DNA from: JANXVV01 sp038230975
GTDB taxonomy: Bacteria > Planctomycetota > Phycisphaerae > Tepidisphaerales > Tepidisphaeraceae
Reading direction: 5' to 3'
Assembly: GCA_038230975.1 (NCBI GenBank)
Contig: JBBRMF010000029.1
Span: 1-31,142 of the forward strand
DNA: 31,142 nt
The translations under genes were made by a program, and so were the position numbers. Positions 15,715 to 23,056 of the stretch are shown piece by piece; the stretch's first letter is position 1, and every line of letters starts with the position of its first letter. Below the pieces are notes generated by a model that was not told the DNA's origin, ran no database searches, and worked only from the letters and a program-made list of their open reading frames with translations.

Positions 15715-16698
15715 ATGCGAACTATTCTGTTTTTAACCCTGTTTGCAAGCACCTGTGCATGGGCCGAGACTCCACCGGCCAAACCGGCCCCGACCGATGA
15801 ATCCTCGCCGCCCATAGCGGTTCCAAAGGATGCGAATTCTGACGGGGAAATCGTCCTGAAGATGGGGATTGAGTCCGGTCGGGAAAATGACCATGGCCGG
15901 GACACACGCGTGTTTACGGTCCCGGTGATCTGCGGAGATGCGAAGACCCATTTTACGTGGGGCTGCGGCGGACAAACCATTATCTGCGCCTGGTTCGCCG
16001 ACAAGGCGCGTATTGAAATTCATCCGAATGAAGATCTGAAAGGCGTCGTTGACGGCGACGGCAAGCCGCTCTTTCTGGGCGATGCGACGGTTGAAATCAT
16101 CATCGGTGGCAAATCGCACGCAACCACCGCCTGGATCATGCGTGACGGCCAGTTCAACAAAAATGTTCCGGGGGTGATCGGTTACGAGATCGCCAAAAAA
16201 TACCAGTGGGAGATCGACCCGCGCGTTCCTCAAATCACGCTGCGTACTCCCGGCGCATTACCGACAAAAAAGGTTCTGGCCACACTTCCGCTCAAAGACG
16301 ATCAGGATAATTTGTGGATTCACGTGAAAGTCAGGAACGCGGAAGACGACGTCACGATCATGCCGCAGACTCCGGATTTCCAGGTTGCTCCTGCGATACA
16401 GAAAGCCTGGGACATGGATCGGGGAGGCAAACCGCCGGAAGATGTCAAAACTTATCTCGGCAACATGCGCGTGATCACTATGCGTGGGAAAGACGGCATC
16501 TTTTTTAGCAAGGATATTTTTGAAACGAATTTCCCCGCATATCTTCTCGGAGAAAATCCGAATGCCCGCAGCGCGGTCGGTCAGAGTTTACTCAATCGAT
16601 TTGTATATAGTGTGGATGCGTTGCGGAAAGAAATGGTGTTGATCGAGCGCGTTTCGACGACCGCGACGAAGCCAGTGGCGACACCAGCCGCTCGGTAG
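15715..16698 (+). CDS. secreted retropepsin-like protein, probably inactive
   Basis: 327 residues. A signal peptide is clear: MRTILFLTLFASTCAWA, with cleavage likely after Ala17. Residues about 60-200 read like a retropepsin-type aspartic protease half: FTVPVICGDAKTHFTWGCGG, a GDATVEIIIGGKSHATTAWIM stretch, and GVIGYEIAKKYQWEIDPRVPQITL, which matches the GxLGxDxLxxYxxxIDxxxxxLxL end of the fold. The catalytic D-T-G/D-S-G triplet expected near the first block is absent (WGCGG there), so I infer a non-catalytic relative. The remaining 130 residues are unlike anything I know. The ATG is 14 bases from the divergent glycosylase start and has no Shine-Dalgarno site. Location is expected to be periplasmic. 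Confidence 0.75.
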   Translation: MRTILFLTLFASTCAWAETPPAKPAPTDESSPPIAVPKDANSDGEIVLKMGIESGRENDHGRDTRVFTVPVICGDAKTHFTWGCGGQTIICAWFADKARIEIHPNEDLKGVVDGDGKPLFLGDATVEIIIGGKSHATTAWIMRDGQFNKNVPGVIGYEIAKKYQWEIDPRVPQITLRTPGALPTKKVLATLPLKDDQDNLWIHVKVRNAEDDVTIMPQTPDFQVAPAIQKAWDMDRGGKPPEDVKTYLGNMRVITMRGKDGIFFSKDIFETNFPAYLLGENPNARSAVGQSLLNRFVYSVDALRKEMVLIERVSTTATKPVATPAAR

Positions 16699-16754
16699 GC
16701 GTACGGCGGTTTTCAGGATGCCGTCGCGGCTCATTCACTTAATTTGGGGACGGG

Positions 16755-16783
16755 TTGGAAATCATTCCGGTTTCCCTTACGAT
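16755..16783 (+). promoter_or_regulatory. likely sigma-70 type promoter of the 157-aa gene
   Basis: TTGGAA (16755-16760) and TACGAT (16778-16783) are 17 bases apart, the optimum for the housekeeping sigma factor. Transcription would begin near 16790, leaving a 30-base leader with AGGAG before the ATG at 16820. Confidence 0.45.
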
Positions 16784-16819
16784 GATTCGTTGACGACAGG
16801 AATGTATTAGGAGCCAACC

Positions 16820-17293
16820 ATGATTCCGTTAAAACTCAGCGCGATCGACCAGGAACATCTTCAGGAACTTTACGACGCCTCCGGGATTGCTCGTGACGAG
16901 TTGCCTTACACAGAAGCGTACGAGGTGATCTGGCAGGGATTTCAGGACCGCACGTTCAAAAATGCCGGCCGTGATCAGTTGTATGGAGCACTGCTGAAGT
17001 ACACCCGCAGCAGCACGAACTCCGCCAAACCGAGCGAAGCGGTCGAACTCACTGAGGATCAGAAAAAACTCTTGAAGACGATGGTCACCCGCCATGCCAG
17101 CGGCGGGAAATTCATGCCTTACAGCGACGCATTTAATGCGGCCCTCAAAGATTTTAACAATCAGGCAGGACTATCATTGAGCGATAACGAATTTTGGCGA
17201 GCGACCACCGGCGGTGGTAGCGGCAAGCGCAAACCACCCAAGCGCGCGGTCAAAGTCGCCAAGGAAGCGGACGAGGAAGAAGACGGGGAATAA
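16820..17293 (+). CDS. unknown 157-aa protein with an internal duplication
   Basis: The product has no signal peptide or membrane segment. Two halves of about 52 residues look related: residues 9-60 (DQEHLQELY...LPYTEAYEVIWQGFQD...RDQLYGALLK) and 79-130 (EDQKKLLKT...MPYSDAFNAALKDFNN...SDNEFWRATTG). Each has an (L/M)PY(T/S)(E/D)A(Y/F) core followed by a helix and an aromatic-rich end, so it is probably an all-helical tandem repeat. The last 25 residues switch from strongly basic (KRKPPKRAVKVAK) to strongly acidic (EADEEEDGE) and should be unstructured. AGGAG stands six bases before the ATG. A strong terminator follows, so it is a single-gene unit ahead of the sulfite reductase. No family recognised; the basic tail would allow nucleic acid binding, but nothing proves it. 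Confidence 0.8.
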   Translation: MIPLKLSAIDQEHLQELYDASGIARDELPYTEAYEVIWQGFQDRTFKNAGRDQLYGALLKYTRSSTNSAKPSEAVELTEDQKKLLKTMVTRHASGGKFMPYSDAFNAALKDFNNQAGLSLSDNEFWRATTGGGSGKRKPPKRAVKVAKEADEEEDGE

Positions 17294-17329
17294 TCGCAGG
17301 AGCGTAAGCATGAATAAAAAATGAAACTT

Positions 17330-17361
17330 AAGCGGCCGCATCGTCGGCCGCTTCATTTTTT
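17330..17361 (+). terminator. rho-independent terminator
   Basis: A nine-base perfect stem (AAGCGGCCG at 17330-17338, CGGCCGCTT at 17345-17353) with a six-base loop is followed by CATTTTTT. It ends the transcript of the 157-aa gene. The A-rich sequence on the other side could let it work in both directions. Confidence 0.72.
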
Positions 17362-17385
17362 GAACATGCCAATGTGGAGAAAATG

Positions 17386-19656
17386 ATGTCCTCGAAAACC
17401 TGGAAGGATCAGTTGGCCAGCCAGACAGCCGCCAATCTGGTCGAAGAAATCGACGCTTTTGAGGCCCAGATCCATCTGCGCAAAACCGGCAAATTGGAAG
17501 AGAAAGTCTTCGCGGAAACCCGCCTTCGCCGCGGTGCCTACGGCCAGCGCTACGACAACGGCCGCCGTAATGACGGTCTGCAAGTCCAAGAACTCGGCTT
17601 TCCATAAAATCCGCTCACCAAGGGTCCGGAGACGATGTGGGATGCGCCTGGGATGATGCGCATCAAGATTCCGTTTGGTGGGCTCATCCCGCCGCAGATG
17701 AACGTGCTGGCGGAACTGGCCGAGGAATACTCCGACGCCATTTGCCACATCACCACACGGCAGGATATCCAACTGCATTTCGTTCACATTGAAGACACGC
17801 CGGCATTGATGCGTCGGTTAGCCGCCGTCGGGATTACCACCCGTGAAGCCTGCGGCAATTCGGTCCGAAACGTTACCGCCTGCCCGTTGGCGGGGGTATG
17901 CCGAACGGAAAGTTTTGATGTCACCCCGTACGCAAAAGCGTGCGCTTACTATCTGCTCGGCCATCCGGATACGCAGGACTTTGGTCGAAAATTCAAAATC
18001 GCGTTTTCAGGTTGCGAGCATGAAGCCTGCGCCCTGGTTGCCATGCACGATCTCGGTGGCATTGCCGCGACACGAATCGTCGATGGTAAAGTGCAGCGAG
18101 GGTTTAAGCTGTTCGTCGGGGGTGGCCTTGGGGCGGTTCCGCATCAGGCAAAATTGTTGATGGAGTTCTGCACAGATGAAGAACTGCTCCCGATCTCCCG
18201 CGCGCTCGGCCGTGTATTCGCGCGGCTCGGTGAAAAGAAGAACCGCAACAAAGCGCGTCTGAAATTTGTCGTCGCAAAACTCGGAATTGAAGAATTCCGC
18301 AAAGTCGTCGAAGAAGAAATCCGCACGATGCCGGAAGATCCGTCCTGGCGGAAGTATTTCGATCAGATGCAGGATTACCGGGAAGAACCGGTCATGCCAC
18401 CGACGCATTTGAATGGTGCCGCGCGGCCTGAGGGTTACGATGAATGGGCCAAAACCAACGTCTACCCGCAACGGCAAAAAGGGTACGCGGTCGTCACCGT
18501 CACTTGCCCGCTTGGAGACCTGACATCCGACCAGATGCGCGCCCTTGCCAAGCTTTCCGACCGATTCGCCGGGGGTAACGCGCGGCTGACCGTCGAGCAA
18601 AACTTCGTCCTGCGCTGGGTCAGTGAATCCGATATTCCCTCACTCTACACCCACCTGAAATCGTTGGGTCTCGGTCAGCCCGGTGCGGGCACTATCGTCG
18701 ACATCACCACTTGCCCGGGTACCGATACATGCAAGCTTGGAATCGCCAGCTCACGTGGTTTGGCCGGTGAACTTCGCGAGCGGTTGGCCGCGAAAAGCAT
18801 GGAGATCGACCAGTCCATCCGCGGTCTCAGAATTAAGATCAGCGGTTGCTTCAACAGTTGCGGCCAGCATCACGTGGCCGACCTTGGTTTCTACGGCAAC
18901 AGTCGCAATATGAACGGTTACACTGTTCCTCACTTCCAGGTGATTCTCGGCGGCATGTGGCTGCAAAATGGTGGTTCTTATGGGTTGACCATCGGCGCGA
19001 TTCCATCCAAAGCGATCCCGCAGGTCGTCACACGACTGACCGATCGTTTTGTCAAAGAAAAGCAGAACGTTGAAACGTTCCAGGATTGGTGCAAGCGCGT
19101 CGGTAAAAAGGAACTGAAGGCCATGATCGACGATCTGGCCGCCGTTCCACCTCACGCACAGGATCCCTCATTTTACACGGATTGGGGTGATCCCCGCGCG
19201 TACACCATCGGGGACATGGGCATGGGCGAGTGCGCCGGTGAAATGGTCTCGCAAGCTGAATTCGGTTTCCGCGACGCCGAAAGTGCCGCATTTGAGGCGC
19301 AGTTACTTTTGGAATCCGGCGACTATCAAAAGGCTGACCATAAGGCTTACGAAGCGATGATCACCGCTGCCAAGACGCTCGTGCGGATCCAGCACCCCGA
19401 TGTGCCGAACGACCCGGCGACGATCGTCAATGAATTCCGCGCGCGTTTCGTCGAAACCAAGCTGTTTTGGGATAAATATCATCACGGCCAGTTTGCCAAC
19501 TATTTATTCGCCCGAGCCGAGGGCCCCGACACGCGCTACACCCAGGGCACCGCTCACCAGGTCGCCGAAGAAGCCCAGTTGTTTATCGATGCCGCCCATA
19601 AATGCCATGCGAAACTGCTGGAGCAATCGCAGAATCTGGTGCAGATCAAGTTATAA
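17386..19656 (+). pseudogene. ferredoxin-type nitrite/sulfite reductase, interrupted by an in-frame TAA
   Basis: Siroheme [4Fe-4S] reductases of this family reduce sulfite or nitrite with six electrons from ferredoxin. The 5' part (17386-17607) encodes MSSKTWKDQLASQ...FAETRLRRGAYGQRYDNGRRNDGLQVQELGFP and then TAA; the same frame continues NPLTKGPETMWDAPGM and stays open for about 680 codons. Homologues read straight through this junction (LPFPxGxLTKGPNTxWDAPGM), so one sense codon has become TAA at 17605-17607. GGAG lies six bases before the ATG at 17386. The long part keeps all key residues: ACPLAGVC and SGCEHEAC in the first repeat, and CPGTDTC plus GCFNSCGQHH, the cofactor cysteines, in the second. 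The last 150 residues form a helical tail. Reinitiation at ATG 17635 would lose the conserved N-terminal 80 residues. Recent mutation, read-through or a sequencing error are all possible. Confidence 0.85.
17635..19656 (+). CDS. nitrite/sulfite reductase, main open part (673 aa)
   Basis: This is the open part after the TAA, beginning at the first in-frame ATG (MWDAPGMMRIKIPFGG). No Shine-Dalgarno site suits that ATG, and the codon is an internal conserved Met in relatives, so it is not the natural start. Two ferredoxin-like plus siroheme half-domains follow in tandem, about residues 1-240 and 280-500. The cofactor cysteines are in CPGTDTC and GCFNSC. Residues 520-670 (FEAQLLLESGDYQKADHKAY, then HPDVPNDPATIVNEF, then AEEAQLFIDAAHKCH) form an all-helical tail reminiscent of HEPN-like domains; I recall the same tail in close relatives. 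The next gene, a 190-aa companion, follows 21 bases later and supports assimilation of sulfite or nitrite as the job. Confidence 0.9.
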   Translation: MWDAPGMMRIKIPFGGLIPPQMNVLAELAEEYSDAICHITTRQDIQLHFVHIEDTPALMRRLAAVGITTREACGNSVRNVTACPLAGVCRTESFDVTPYAKACAYYLLGHPDTQDFGRKFKIAFSGCEHEACALVAMHDLGGIAATRIVDGKVQRGFKLFVGGGLGAVPHQAKLLMEFCTDEELLPISRALGRVFARLGEKKNRNKARLKFVVAKLGIEEFRKVVEEEIRTMPEDPSWRKYFDQMQDYREEPVMPPTHLNGAARPEGYDEWAKTNVYPQRQKGYAVVTVTCPLGDLTSDQMRALAKLSDRFAGGNARLTVEQNFVLRWVSESDIPSLYTHLKSLGLGQPGAGTIVDITTCPGTDTCKLGIASSRGLAGELRERLAAKSMEIDQSIRGLRIKISGCFNSCGQHHVADLGFYGNSRNMNGYTVPHFQVILGGMWLQNGGSYGLTIGAIPSKAIPQVVTRLTDRFVKEKQNVETFQDWCKRVGKKELKAMIDDLAAVPPHAQDPSFYTDWGDPRAYTIGDMGMGECAGEMVSQAEFGFRDAESAAFEAQLLLESGDYQKADHKAYEAMITAAKTLVRIQHPDVPNDPATIVNEFRARFVETKLFWDKYHHGQFANYLFARAEGPDTRYTQGTAHQVAEEAQLFIDAAHKCHAKLLEQSQNLVQIKL

Positions 19657-19677
19657 GGATCCTACTTAGACACACTC

Positions 19678-20250
19678 ATGGACTCTTCCAAACTCGCCGT
19701 AAAATTCTTTCTTAAAGATGGCTCGTCATTCGATCATCACACGCTCGTACCGCTGTTTCACCAGTGGATTCAGACGCATGCGCTAGCCGATCATTTGCTC
19801 ATCGACGTTGCGGACTATCGACATGTGCAATCCGGCCCGGGAACGGTCCTCGTTGCGCATGAAGCAAATCTCAGCACGGATGCCGCCGAGAATCGGCAGG
19901 GGCTTCTGTACGCCCGCAAAACACCCCTCGAAGGTAATTTGGCAGATCGACTTCGCCTCGTTTTCCAGTCGGCGTTACAGGCAGTCAGTCTATTGGAATC
20001 AGCTCCATCACTGGCCGGTGCGGTGCGATTTCGGACGGACAATCCAATCTTCCGAATCAACGATCGCCTGTTTGCGCCGAACAGCGAGGACACGTTTATG
20101 GGCGTTCGCCCCACGATCGAAGCCTTTCTCACGAAGCTCTATGGCGGTCCGGTGAAGCTCACCCATCAACCCAATCCTGAGACCGTTTTTGAAATCCGCA
20201 TTACGGCCGCAGGTTCGCCCACTGCAGATGAATTGCTCAAAAGACTATGA
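19678..20250 (+). CDS. conserved hypothetical protein linked to sulfite reductase
   Basis: 190 residues, soluble, no signal peptide. I know it only as an unnamed protein found next to this class of nitrite/sulfite reductase. Conserved-looking blocks are VKFFLKDGSSFDHHTLVPLFHQWIQ, LLIDVADYRHVQSGPGTVLVAHEAN and RFRTDNPIFRINDRLFAPN, followed by FLTKLYGG. The first two suggest an alpha/beta fold, and the RINDRLxAPN motif is distinctive. It starts 21 bases after the reductase stop without a good Shine-Dalgarno site, so it is co-transcribed and perhaps coupled. A role as maturation or partner protein of the reductase is an inference from the conserved neighbourhood. Its own frame is intact even though the reductase is interrupted. 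Confidence 0.8.
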   Translation: MDSSKLAVKFFLKDGSSFDHHTLVPLFHQWIQTHALADHLLIDVADYRHVQSGPGTVLVAHEANLSTDAAENRQGLLYARKTPLEGNLADRLRLVFQSALQAVSLLESAPSLAGAVRFRTDNPIFRINDRLFAPNSEDTFMGVRPTIEAFLTKLYGGPVKLTHQPNPETVFEIRITAAGSPTADELLKRL

Positions 20251-20283
20251 ACTGGGATTGCCCTCTGTAGAATCTTTCAACGG

Positions 20284-20302
20284 GACCGCCCTGCCGGTGG
20301 TC
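20284..20302 (+). terminator. weak hairpin before the PQQ-like gene
   Basis: GACCGCC and GGTGGTC form a seven-pair stem (one G-T) around CTGCC, followed by TTTC only. It lies between the 190-aa gene and the RBS of the next gene and may end some transcripts of the reductase operon. The short T-run makes this doubtful. Confidence 0.25.
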
Positions 20303-20325
20303 TTTCATACAGAGGAGTCATTTCC

Positions 20326-21615
20326 ATGATCTTGAAAAAACACCTGGCGTCATTGGCGTTTCTGGGATTGTCCTTTGGTTGGTGCGCAGGCGCGGCCAAC
20401 ATCGAATCGACGAAAGACTGGCCTCAATTCAATGGCCCACGTCGCGACAATATTTCTCGCGAGTCCGGCCTTCTCAAGGAATGGCCGAAAGAAGGCCCGC
20501 CGCTCGCCTGGAAAATTGCGGGAGTCGGTGAAGGTTATTCATCCGTCTCGATCTCAAACGGCAAGATCTTCACTGCGGGCGATGAAGGGGCTTCCAGTTA
20601 TGTCTTTGCTTTAAGCGAAACCGATGGCAAGCAATTGTGGAAATCCAAGCTGGGTGAACCCGGCGGCGGTGGTGGGTACGCCGGCCCGAGGGGCACTCCC
20701 ACGGTCGATGGCGATCTTGTCTACATGATCGGCCAATTCGGGGACCTTGTCTGCTACCAGACCACCGACGGAAAAGAGATCTGGCGGACGAATGCTAACA
20801 AAAATCTCGGCGGCGCGATGATGTCCGGGTGGGGGAATGCCGAATCGGTTGTGATTGAAGGTGACAAACTGCTCTGCACCCCCGGTGGGAAAAACGGAAC
20901 GCTCGCCGCGCTGGATAAAAAGACGGGTAAACCGATTTGGCGCACCACCGATTTCACGGATTCCGCCGCCTACATGGCTCCCGTCGTTGCCGAGATTGAC
21001 GGTGTACGTCAAGCGGTTGTGCTCACTGCCAAGAGCGTTGCCGGCATCGCGGTTGCCGATGGAAAATTGCTCTGGCGACACGACCGTCCCGGCTCTACGG
21101 CCGTCATCCCCACGCCTGTGATCAAAGATCATCTGGTCTACGTCACTTCCGGTTACGGAGTCGGTTGCGACCTGTTCAAAATCAGCTCGAATGACGGTCA
21201 TTTCAATGTCGAAAAAGTGTATTCAAATAAGGGCATGATCAACCATCACGGTGGGGTCATTCTGCTGGGCGATTCTGTCTACGGCTACACGGATTCCCCG
21301 GATCGAAATCGTCGCGACGAAAGAGGATGGACCTGCCAGGATCTATTGACCGGCGAGGCGAAATGGCTGGATAAAAATCTGCTCGGCAAAGGCTCCATCA
21401 GCTATGCCGACGACCGATTCTATTTGCGCGACGAGAGCAAGGGCGGCACGATCGTGCTCCTTGACGCCGGTCCCGATCATCACGCGGAAAAAGGTCGATT
21501 TGATCAACCCCAGCGAAGCAATAAAAATGCCTGGCCACACCTGGTCATCGCAAATGGAAAGCTCTACGTGCGCGATCAAAATACGTTGCTCTGCTACGAC
21601 GTGAAGAGTAAATGA
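20326..21615 (+). CDS. secreted PQQ-like beta-propeller protein
   Basis: 429 residues. A signal peptide (MILKKHLASLAFLGLSFGWCAGA) is followed by DWPQFNGPRRDNISRESGLLKEWPKEGPPLAWK, the standard opening of a very large planctomycete family of PQQ-like repeat proteins annotated as quinoprotein dehydrogenase-like or BamB-like. Propeller-blade repeats of the type (V/I)FALSETDGKQLWK, ALDKKTGKPIWRT and VADGKLLWRHDRPGSTAVIPTPV recur along the chain. The true function of these single-domain members is not known; few have been shown to bind PQQ, and no dehydrogenase Asp/Cys-Cys signature is seen. GAGGAG is eight bases before the ATG. It follows the reductase operon on the same strand after a 75-base gap and a weak hairpin, so it may or may not be co-transcribed. 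Predicted periplasmic. Confidence 0.9.
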   Translation: MILKKHLASLAFLGLSFGWCAGAANIESTKDWPQFNGPRRDNISRESGLLKEWPKEGPPLAWKIAGVGEGYSSVSISNGKIFTAGDEGASSYVFALSETDGKQLWKSKLGEPGGGGGYAGPRGTPTVDGDLVYMIGQFGDLVCYQTTDGKEIWRTNANKNLGGAMMSGWGNAESVVIEGDKLLCTPGGKNGTLAALDKKTGKPIWRTTDFTDSAAYMAPVVAEIDGVRQAVVLTAKSVAGIAVADGKLLWRHDRPGSTAVIPTPVIKDHLVYVTSGYGVGCDLFKISSNDGHFNVEKVYSNKGMINHHGGVILLGDSVYGYTDSPDRNRRDERGWTCQDLLTGEAKWLDKNLLGKGSISYADDRFYLRDESKGGTIVLLDAGPDHHAEKGRFDQPQRSNKNAWPHLVIANGKLYVRDQNTLLCYDVKSK

Positions 21616-21636
21616 ACTTTCCTTCCACTTTTTTTA

Positions 21637-21661
21637 GCGGCAGTGCCGAAGGCACGGCCGC
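21637..21661. repeat. GC-rich hairpin after the propeller gene
   Basis: GCGGCAGTGCC and GGCACGGCCGC pair around GAA, with a T-run on the left and an A-run on the right that extend the stem. Because the T-run lies before rather than after the stem on each strand, it is not a normal terminator. It is probably another short interspersed palindrome. Confidence 0.5.
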
Positions 21662-21675
21662 GAAAAACTGAAATG

Positions 21676-21836
21676 CTAGAGCGTTTCGCACGTTGTTGCA
21701 GCGAAATCAGTGGGTGCCGCTGGTCGCGGTACTCCGAGACCTGTGCGTGTCGTCCGGGCAGAAGGCACAGTTATTGGAGTACCGCGACCCGTGGCACCCG
21801 ACATCGCGCAAACTACCAACCTGAAAGATGCTCTAG
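21676..21836. mobile_element. MITE-like repeat, family A copy 1 (161 bp)
   Basis: The ends are CTAGAGC and GCTCTAG, and similarity of the inverted ends extends into CTAGAGCATCTTTCAGGTTGG on the complement. A central 30-base stretch (21722-21751, beginning GGTCGCGGTACTCCGAGACC) is identical to 28168-28197, and the element contains a second inner inverted repeat (GGTACTCC with GGAGTACC, GGGTGCC with GGCACCC). The element carries no gene. Its right end supplies the TAG stop (21833-21835) of the minus-strand propeller gene. Confidence 0.85.
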
Positions 21837-22945
21837 TTCACAGTTCCCGCCACCCGCCCTATTCCAAATTGATCTCCCGATCGCGAAGGCTTGCCTTCAG
21901 TAAAATCAATCTCCAACAGCTTTTCACTATGGACACTTGCCCCGTTTTCGTCCTTTAACCCAAGCAGAATCTTGCGCGTTTTCGTATCGATAACTTCACC
22001 CGTGGATGGGTACGCATAACGGCCATCAATACTAAAGGTGATCCAACCCGGCTGATCGCGCAGCGGAATGCTCGCGACCTGTTTCGGCGGCATTACAGTG
22101 TTGTCGAAAATGTGCAGACGGCTGTTATGTCCGTCGGAGACCCACACTTCTTTTTCATCCGGCGTCAGACCCACGCCATGACTCGGGCAGCCATGCCGAA
22201 GGACAGGCCCCATCGAAAATCCAGCCACTTCGACACGATGTAACTTCTTCCCGGTATTTAGATCGCCGATCTCAAAACCAAGTAATCCATTGACGCAGAC
22301 GTAACACATCGTCGAACGCCCGTTCACCGTAAAAGGTCGAACCGCATCGCCAAACGGCCCCACGGTTTTTTCGGCCGTGTGAGTCGCCGTATCGGCGACG
22401 GTCAACAATGGCGAACGAAGACCTGCCAAATAGCAATGCTTTCCATCAAGGCCGTAAACGGTGTTGTGCGAACCCGACTTCGGCGAAATTTTCGCGATTT
22501 CATCTCCAGTTGCCGCGTCAATCACATGCCAGTCGTCTTTTTCAAGTGTCGGTTCGTAAATCGTCTTCCCATCGGGTGAAATCGACATCCGGTCGCAGCC
22601 GGAATCGTACGATTTTTCCCAGAGAATCTTGTCAGAATTGAGATCAATGCTGGTCAGATTTTTCGGCGTACAGACATACAATCGACCGGTGGCGGCGCTG
22701 GCACAAATCCCCTTGGCCGCCTGTGGATGTTTAAGATCCCCCAGTGCCGGCACGAGAATTCGGCGAACAAATTGGTGATCATGATCGATATCAAATACCA
22801 AAATGCCCACGCCCCCGTTTTGTATGTCCGCCCGAATTCCGGGCGCGGCCACGTAAAGCAAATGGCGCTCAGCAGGCTCGGCCGACGCAATCCTCACAAT
22901 GATTAGAAGCAAAAGTATGACGACCGTTCGGAGGGGAAATCGCAT
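21833..22945 (-). CDS. secreted YncE-like beta-propeller protein
   Basis: 370 residues with a signal peptide, MRFPLRTVVILLLLIIVRIASAEP. The chain is made of WD40/YVTN-like strands such as GVGILVFDIDHDHQFVRRI, GRLYVCTPKNLTSIDLNSDKILWEK, DRMSISPDGKTIYEPTLE and GVGLTPDEKEVWVSDGHNSRLHIFDN. Such proteins fold into seven-bladed propellers and are secreted or surface proteins of unclear role; some bind DNA or metal ligands. The stop codon lies inside the terminal repeat of the neighbouring MITE-like element, so the last residues (GRVAGTVN) may have been reset by its insertion. There is no Shine-Dalgarno site before the ATG. It diverges from the sugar kinase with 111 bases between starts. Confidence 0.88.
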   Translation of the reverse strand: MRFPLRTVVILLLLIIVRIASAEPAERHLLYVAAPGIRADIQNGGVGILVFDIDHDHQFVRRILVPALGDLKHPQAAKGICASAATGRLYVCTPKNLTSIDLNSDKILWEKSYDSGCDRMSISPDGKTIYEPTLEKDDWHVIDAATGDEIAKISPKSGSHNTVYGLDGKHCYLAGLRSPLLTVADTATHTAEKTVGPFGDAVRPFTVNGRSTMCYVCVNGLLGFEIGDLNTGKKLHRVEVAGFSMGPVLRHGCPSHGVGLTPDEKEVWVSDGHNSRLHIFDNTVMPPKQVASIPLRDQPGWITFSIDGRYAYPSTGEVIDTKTRKILLGLKDENGASVHSEKLLEIDFTEGKPSRSGDQFGIGRVAGTVN

Positions 22946-23020
22946 AATTCAAATACCAGATGTCACGCGGCCTGTTGACCGTTGGGTACCCTACTACCGG
23001 CCAGTGCTTTGTCACATCAG

Positions 23021-23048
23021 TTGCCCAATAGCCGCCGGCTGTTACATT
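23021..23048 (+). promoter_or_regulatory. possible promoter of the sugar kinase gene, leaderless start
   Basis: TTGCCC (23021-23026) and TACATT (23043-23048) are 16 bases apart. The -10 box ends eight bases before the ATG at 23057, and there is no Shine-Dalgarno site, so the transcript may start at the ATG itself. Confidence 0.4.
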
Positions 23049-23056
23049 TCCCGCGT

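Noticed and set aside
17605..17607. TAA read as a sense codon by a changed genetic code
   Set aside because: TAA clearly ends other genes in the window (for example at 28129-28131), so a genome-wide reassignment is not supported.
17600..17640. Frameshift as the explanation for the split reductase
   Set aside because: Both parts are in the same reading frame (17386 and 17635 differ by a multiple of three), so it is a stop codon and not a shift.
21637..21661. Rho-independent terminator after the PQQ-like gene
   Set aside because: The stem is good, but the T-run is before the stem on the coding strand and an A-run follows, the reverse of a terminator.
22982..23056. Upstream start for the sugar kinase (25 extra residues)
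   Set aside because: The extra residues do not resemble kinase N-termini and overlap a promoter-like sequence; the ATG at 23057 fits the family.
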